Assembly: GCA_036562755.1 (NCBI GenBank)
Contig: DATCJN010000044.1
Span: forward strand, 1 to 63,860
DNA length: 63,860 nucleotides
Direction of reading: 5' to 3'
From: DUVY01 sp036562755
GTDB lineage: Bacteria; Bacillota; Clostridia; Christensenellales; DUVY01
A program made the translations under genes and the position numbers. Every line of letters starts with the position of its first letter. Positions within the stretch are counted from its first letter, which is position 1. The notes under the pieces are model-generated. The model did no database searches. It was not told the origin of the DNA and saw only the letters and a list, made by a program, of their open reading frames with translations. Of the stretch, positions 59,975 through 63,860 are shown in pieces.

Positions 59975-60846
59975 TTGGTCTTGGCCAGAATTTTGCCCAA
60001 CTCCGAGACATACTCTCCAAGGCTTTTGATTTTATCGTTGTCCGCCTTGGTCAAGAATGTCCTGTTGATTTCTCTTAGCTGTTCTAGGTTGCTGTCTAGC
60101 TTTCTTTCGGTCAATTCCAGTTTAAGCTGTTCGATTGTTTGCTTTAGCGCCGCGTTTTCCTCGGCCAGCTTTTTGGCTTCTTCTTCCTTTTTCTTTAGTT
60201 CAAGTAACTTAATGTCAAGCGCTTGGTCGTCGCTTGTGTTGGATGTAGCCATTTGAACCAATCTTGCCAATCCCTTAAACAAATCCTTTACTTGCTCATC
60301 GTCCAAAGAAGCCGTAATGGTCTTGAGGTTTGAAAACAGCGCGTAATCGTCCATGGGCTCCTCTACGCCGTCGGTCACTATGCTCTTGGTGTAGGGGTTA
60401 TAGAAGGTTATCTTTTCGGCGCGCAATTGCTTCATTATGCTTTCGGTCTTTTTTCTTTGTCTAAAGACAACGCTTCTGTATTTGTTTTGAAGTCTTAGCA
60501 TTAAGCTCTTGTCGCCCTTAGCCATTTCGGTAGTAATGCTTCTGACGCTCTTACCCTTGCCTTGCTCTATTAGGATATGTCTTACCAAATCGACAATTTC
60601 TTCTTCGCTGAAGGTCTTAAAAGATGTAGTCTTGGACGGCAAGACTTTGATTCCTAACTTTTGTGACATTTCGGGCATTAGGTTGAGTGTCTTAAGATGG
60701 GCGTAATAATAGTTGCGCACGCTGTTGGGCTTGCGACCGACTTCTTTCGCCACGGTTTCAAACGCGGTCTTTAATCCCTTGCCCTCTTTTCTCGCTTTGG
60801 CGCATAAATCAAACAACCTTTTGGTTTCTTCGACTGTCCATTCCAT
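59971..60846 (-). CDS. Double Myb/SANT-like DNA-binding protein with coiled coil
   Basis: 291 residues. The first Myb-like repeat (about 1-52) has Trp3 and the third-helix pattern KPNSVRNYYYAHL, and is like RsfA-type regulators of Bacillota. A second, more divergent repeat runs about 74-130 (FKTFSEEEIVDLVRHILIEQ). A long coiled coil follows at about 208-255 (LKKKEEEAKKLAEENAALKQ). The basic middle has FRQRKKTE. Probably a DNA-binding regulator that forms oligomers. It is divergent from the unknown gene at 60944 and has GGAGCGG before the ATG. Confidence 0.7.
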   Translation of the reverse strand: MEWTVEETKRLFDLCAKARKEGKGLKTAFETVAKEVGRKPNSVRNYYYAHLKTLNLMPEMSQKLGIKVLPSKTTSFKTFSEEEIVDLVRHILIEQGKGKSVRSITTEMAKGDKSLMLRLQNKYRSVVFRQRKKTESIMKQLRAEKITFYNPYTKSIVTDGVEEPMDDYALFSNLKTITASLDDEQVKDLFKGLARLVQMATSNTSDDQALDIKLLELKKKEEEAKKLAEENAALKQTIEQLKLELTERKLDSNLEQLREINRTFLTKADNDKIKSLGEYVSELGKILAKTK

Positions 60847-60893
60847 ATAAACACCGCTCCAATATAAATTTGTTGTTTAGATTATGGACACAA

Positions 60894-60905
60894 AACTTAT
60901 AAGTT
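60894..60905. repeat. Short perfect palindrome between divergent genes
   Basis: AACTTATAAGTT, 12 bp, in the 97-bp gap between the Myb-like gene and the unknown gene. It could be an operator, but AT-rich short palindromes occur by chance. Confidence 0.3.
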
Positions 60906-60943
60906 ATACATAATTAAGTCTTACATAGGCATAAAATTACAAT

Positions 60944-62137
60944 ATGAATAGCCATTTGTATATAATTGGAAACGATAATATGCTAGTTACCGTCAATGGC
61001 GTCTTTTTAGGCAACGCGGCGACTCCTATTATTTTTACCACCGAGGAAAACGCGCTGCTGTATTTTTCGGTAATGCCGCTAAAACCCGAACAAAAGCCTT
61101 TTGCTTTTTCTTTAAGAGTCAATCGCGAAATGAGTCTGCCCCAGGAATATGGTCATATAGTGTTTTTGCCCGCTAACCGATACGAGTTAAGGCTAAATGC
61201 CCCTAAATATAAAGAAACATTTGAACCGCCCATAAAAAAGGTTTTGCAAAAAATTAAGGTATCGGTTAACTCCTCCCAAGCCAATTTTAAAATCATAGAT
61301 CAAAACAATTTGGACTACTCTAAAATAAGCCAAAAAATAGGAAAAGGATTAATTACTCTAGACGCGGTTGAGAAATCTCAAAATACCGATAGCGTTATTA
61401 ATCAGCCTGAGACAACTCAATCCGGCAAAACAGGCTCAAAATCCAATAAACCCGTTGCCAATAAAACATATATCGTCAGCCTTATCAACGACGGCGCGGA
61501 CAGAATTTGCGTTGAATGCGGCAAGGACGCTTTTTATTATACCCTGCCGCAAAACCTAAAAAATCTCACTTTAAAGGCTGAAATCTTAAATAATAATCTT
61601 GTCGCCGCCGTTATGGGCGAAAAACAAGACGATGTTTTCAAGGAAAAGTATTTATTGGTAATTAAGGGCAAACCAAATAATTACGAAGTCAAGATAGAAG
61701 GATTCTTTGATTTGGTCCACCAGGAAGGCAAAAAGATAAGCGCTCTAACGCTCAACCGCGATATAGCGTTAAGAGGCAAAGTTAGCGTGTTTGACGGTCA
61801 AAGCTTGGAAAAGATTGAAGAATACTACGTCTATGTCAACAAAGAGCCTAACCGCACGGACGACATAAGACTGATGCCCATAGCGGTATTTGAGGCGGTA
61901 AAGTGCAAAGACTTTGCAGAGGCAAAGTATTACTTAACGGAATCTTTAAACGCGATTTTGACGGAAGAAAAATTGGAAGAGTTCTTCGCTGATTATGTAG
62001 ATATCATTCCCAATAATTATTATTCGCAGTATCCCCACAGCTTTTTGTTAATAGACAAAAACAATAAAGCTTCTCTTTTTAAGGCAGTATATCGCAATAA
62101 CAAAATAGACAACTTTTTTGAAGTAGAATTTAAATAA
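60944..62137 (+). CDS. Unknown protein, 397 aa
   Basis: I do not recognise this. No signal peptide or membrane helix. The N-terminal half (to about 100) is a beta-rich domain beginning with YIIGNDNMLVTVNGVFLG. A Lys/Ser/Asn-rich linker follows (about 145-168), then a second beta-rich region (about 170-290), and a C-terminal region with YLTESLNAILTEEKLEEFFADYVDIIP near 327. One CVECG is at about 191-195. No clear ribosome binding site is seen. It is divergent from the Myb-like gene, which may control it. Confidence 0.6.
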   Translation: MNSHLYIIGNDNMLVTVNGVFLGNAATPIIFTTEENALLYFSVMPLKPEQKPFAFSLRVNREMSLPQEYGHIVFLPANRYELRLNAPKYKETFEPPIKKVLQKIKVSVNSSQANFKIIDQNNLDYSKISQKIGKGLITLDAVEKSQNTDSVINQPETTQSGKTGSKSNKPVANKTYIVSLINDGADRICVECGKDAFYYTLPQNLKNLTLKAEILNNNLVAAVMGEKQDDVFKEKYLLVIKGKPNNYEVKIEGFFDLVHQEGKKISALTLNRDIALRGKVSVFDGQSLEKIEEYYVYVNKEPNRTDDIRLMPIAVFEAVKCKDFAEAKYYLTESLNAILTEEKLEEFFADYVDIIPNNYYSQYPHSFLLIDKNNKASLFKAVYRNNKIDNFFEVEFK

Positions 62138-62216
62138 TGTTATCAAATTGTTAAATTCTCGCAAAGTAAATGTTTTTTGTGGTATGATATAATTGAAAAC
62201 AAAAGAGGTGAACGGA

Positions 62217-62930
62217 ATGATCTATTATATAACAGGCATAATCTTATTGCCCGGAATCTTGTTGGCTATTTACGCTCAATCCAAAGTAAACTCAGCTTAT
62301 TCGAATTATTCCAAGGTTCGCGCGGCCTCTGGAGTAACGGCGTATGAAATGGTTAGAGCTATTTTAAACCGCGCGGGGCTTTATGATATTCAAGTCCAGA
62401 AAATTTCTGGAACGCTTACCGACCATTACGACCCACAAGCCAAAGCGATAAGGCTCTCCAGCGGAGTGTTTGACTCCTCCAGCGTGGCCGCGCTTGGAAT
62501 AGCCGCGCACGAGACGGGACACGCCCTGCAATACGCGGACAATTATTTCCCCATAAAAGCGCGCAACGCTTTGGTGCCCGTGGTTAATTTTACCGCTAGG
62601 CTTATGTGGCCTTTGGTGTTTTTGGGCATAATCTTCGGACTTGCTATTCCGGGCAACCCTATCGGCGATATTATCATCTACGCGGGCTTAGTCTTTTACG
62701 GCTCTTCTATCCTGCTAAGCTTAATTACATTGCCTACCGAGTTTAACGCCTCGAGACGCGCGACCGCTTTATTGAGCGAATCCGGCATATTGACAAAGGC
62801 CGAAACCGCGCAAGCGAAAGAAGTTCTCGACGCTGCCGCCTGGACTTATATAGCCTCGCTGGTAACCGCGCTGCTGAGCATGCTAAGATTTTTTGCGATA
62901 ATATTTTTATCGAGGGGAAGAAGGAGATAA
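62217..62930 (+). CDS. YugP-family neutral zinc metallopeptidase
   Basis: 237 residues from the ATG at 62217, preceded by AGAGGTG; the longer frame starts at a TTG. Four membrane helices and a zinc motif AAHETGHALQYAD with His98, Glu99 and His102. RLSSGVFDSSSVAALG precedes it. These membrane proteases are widespread in Bacillota; targets are unknown. A terminator follows. Confidence 0.9.
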   Translation: MIYYITGIILLPGILLAIYAQSKVNSAYSNYSKVRAASGVTAYEMVRAILNRAGLYDIQVQKISGTLTDHYDPQAKAIRLSSGVFDSSSVAALGIAAHETGHALQYADNYFPIKARNALVPVVNFTARLMWPLVFLGIIFGLAIPGNPIGDIIIYAGLVFYGSSILLSLITLPTEFNASRRATALLSESGILTKAETAQAKEVLDAAAWTYIASLVTALLSMLRFFAIIFLSRGRRR

Positions 62931-62953
62931 AATAATTTTTATTATTTGCTATT

Positions 62954-62989
62954 AAAAAAAGAGATGTTTATTTATACATCTCTTTTTTA
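62954..62989. terminator. Bidirectional terminator after YugP
   Basis: AAAAAAAGAGATGT / ACATCTCTTTTTT stem with T-run on both strands, marking the border to the AT-rich end of the window. Confidence 0.85.
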
Positions 62990-62993
62990 TTAT

Positions 62994-63734
62994 CTAATGA
63001 TTAATTAATGTTTCTTTTTCAAAAATTTGTTGTAATTTTTTATAGTAATCAATATTATCTCCTTGCAATTTTCTATATCTACAAATGGATTCAATGATAC
63101 TAAACAAAAAGATTATAATGATGACAACAAAATTATTTGATATATTAATAGATTGATAATTTATATTAAAAAATCCATAAATAGATAATATAAAACACAA
63201 AACAGCAGAAAAGCTTGCCCAATAATTTAGATTTTTCTTGTTTATTAATTCTTTGGTTTCATATTGCCTTACTAATTCTTCAATATCATCTTTATTATCA
63301 TAAGTTTTTAATAAGGATTTAATTTTTTTTATTTTTTTTCTTGAAATACCTTTATTTGATAAATCTTCAATTAAATTATTATTCTCTATTTTATACTTAA
63401 TATCATCATAATTAAAATGTATTTTTTCATCAAGAATATAAATTAATATATTAATTATTTTTGACATTAAAATATTATTAATTACAGAACTTAAATTATC
63501 TTTTTTAGAATCAATTATTTGGTATAATATTAATTTTTCCTTCAGAACTCTATCACAATTTTCAGCCATCTTAATAAGATTAATATCAAAACAAGTTGCT
63601 ATTAAAGCAAATGATAATGCAATAATGAAAATTATTTTATCAACATGCAACATTAAAGAAAGCACAAGAAATATTGTTGTGTTGCCTAAAAAATATACTA
63701 ATGAAATAGGAGATATAATACTATCATCGTCCAT
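62994..63734 (-). CDS. AT-rich membrane protein, unknown
   Basis: 246 residues. Two membrane helices near the N-terminus (about 6-48), a long charged helical middle (about 50-165, with a GISRKKIKKIKSLLKTYDNKDDIEELVRQ-type part) and two more helices (about 172-220). The 2TM-cytoplasmic-2TM plan is not one I can name. Codons are far richer in A/T than anywhere else in the window (Lys AAA, Ile ATT/ATA, Asn AAT), which suggests recent transfer. AAGGAG lies 13-18 bases before the ATG. An upstream gene at the window edge may be cotranscribed. Confidence 0.7.
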   Translation of the reverse strand: MDDDSIISPISLVYFLGNTTIFLVLSLMLHVDKIIFIIALSFALIATCFDINLIKMAENCDRVLKEKLILYQIIDSKKDNLSSVINNILMSKIINILIYILDEKIHFNYDDIKYKIENNNLIEDLSNKGISRKKIKKIKSLLKTYDNKDDIEELVRQYETKELINKKNLNYWASFSAVLCFILSIYGFFNINYQSINISNNFVVIIIIFLFSIIESICRYRKLQGDNIDYYKKLQQIFEKETLINH

Positions 63735-63749
63735 ATCTTTAATATCTCC

Positions 63750-63860
63750 TTATACGACATCAAGAAGTTTTGCTATCTTGCCCCACATTAGCATTTGGTT
63801 GTTACTTCTTATTATTTTTGCTTTAATTCCTCTATTTCTTTTTCCAACAGTTCGATTTTG
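63750..63860 (-). CDS. Cut-off reading frame(s) at the window edge
   Basis: Two minus-strand frames enter from outside. One ends at 63812 and reads KIELLEKEIEELKQK, a coiled-coil C-terminus such as many small regulators or recombinases have. The other ends at 63750 and reads ...SNNQMLMWGKIAKLLDVV, with its stop 15 bp before the next ATG. Which one is real cannot be told from the part shown. The coiled-coil frame is the more protein-like. Confidence 0.4.
   Translation of the reverse strand, partial: QNRTVGKRNRGIKAKIIRSNNQMLMWGKIAKLLDVV

Noticed and set aside
1..63860. CRISPR array, tRNA or rRNA genes, insertion sequence
   Set aside because: No regularly spaced repeats, cloverleaf with CCA-type end, rRNA core or transposase was found on reading both strands.

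Overview
The window looks like part of the chromosome of an anaerobic, low-to-mid GC Bacillota, most likely an uncultured member of the Clostridia. The reasons are a one-polypeptide pyruvate:ferredoxin oxidoreductase, a sufCDSUB operon, a murB-rapZ-whiA-HPr-like block running into dnaE-pfkA, small Clostridia-type families (DUF1540, DUF951, DUF5685) and strong AGGAGG-type ribosome binding sites. I saw no tRNA, rRNA, CRISPR array, insertion sequence or prophage module. Family and order cannot be fixed by eye.

Region 1 (1-9701) is housekeeping: rplI, a DUF1540 protein, then the minus-strand units dnaE-mtrB-pfkA and murB-PHP-rapZ-whiA-HPr-like. Two things are unusual. A TRAP (MtrB) gene lies between dnaE and pfkA. 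The HPr-like protein has lost the phosphorylatable His but keeps the regulatory Ser, so it is Crh-like, and yvcK is missing from its usual place between rapZ and whiA.

Region 2 (9723-15350) holds an orphan solute-binding-like protein and a separate sugar-acid unit with its own promoter and terminator: a KdgK-like PfkB kinase, 6-phosphogluconate dehydrogenase, a LarA-superfamily enzyme with the nickel-pincer residues intact, and an ECF transporter S component whose start overlaps the larA stop.

Region 3 (15369-39720) is the most distinctive part, a glycan-utilisation locus. A LacI regulator is divergent from a long minus-strand array: two permeases, a lipoprotein binding protein, a cytoplasmic GH3, a HAD phosphatase, and two paralogous surface proteins of about 1500 residues (beta-helix plus CBM96/DNRLRE modules plus InlB-type repeats) separated by a small SurA/PrsA-N-like protein. 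Three more surface genes follow to the right: an Ig-domain lipoprotein, a CBM96/InlB-repeat protein and a large esterase. Four TGTAA-N4-TTACA palindromes sit just downstream of four good sigma-A promoters and appear to tie these units into one regulon. The array carries nine CBM96-like and eight InlB-like modules in four proteins. Family knowledge (CBM96, KdgK, sugar-acid enzymes, esterases) points to an acylated, perhaps uronic-acid-containing polysaccharide, but the substrate is not proven.

Region 4 (39728-62989) is mostly core metabolism: nifJ, a missed 51-residue zinc-finger protein, a small P-loop protein, thrC-trpS-DUF5685, a J-like protein with an eight-cysteine tail, a serine-less alpha/beta hydrolase, DUF951, lepB, degV, a HisJ-type PHP protein, sufCDSUB with a palindrome on its start site, an amino acid kinase divergent from a LysR regulator, a double Myb-like protein, an unknown protein and a YugP protease. 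A perfect 15-bp inverted repeat buries the thrC ribosome binding site.

Region 5 (62994-63860) is an abrupt AT-rich end with an unknown four-helix membrane protein and a cut-off reading frame, probably the edge of an acquired segment.
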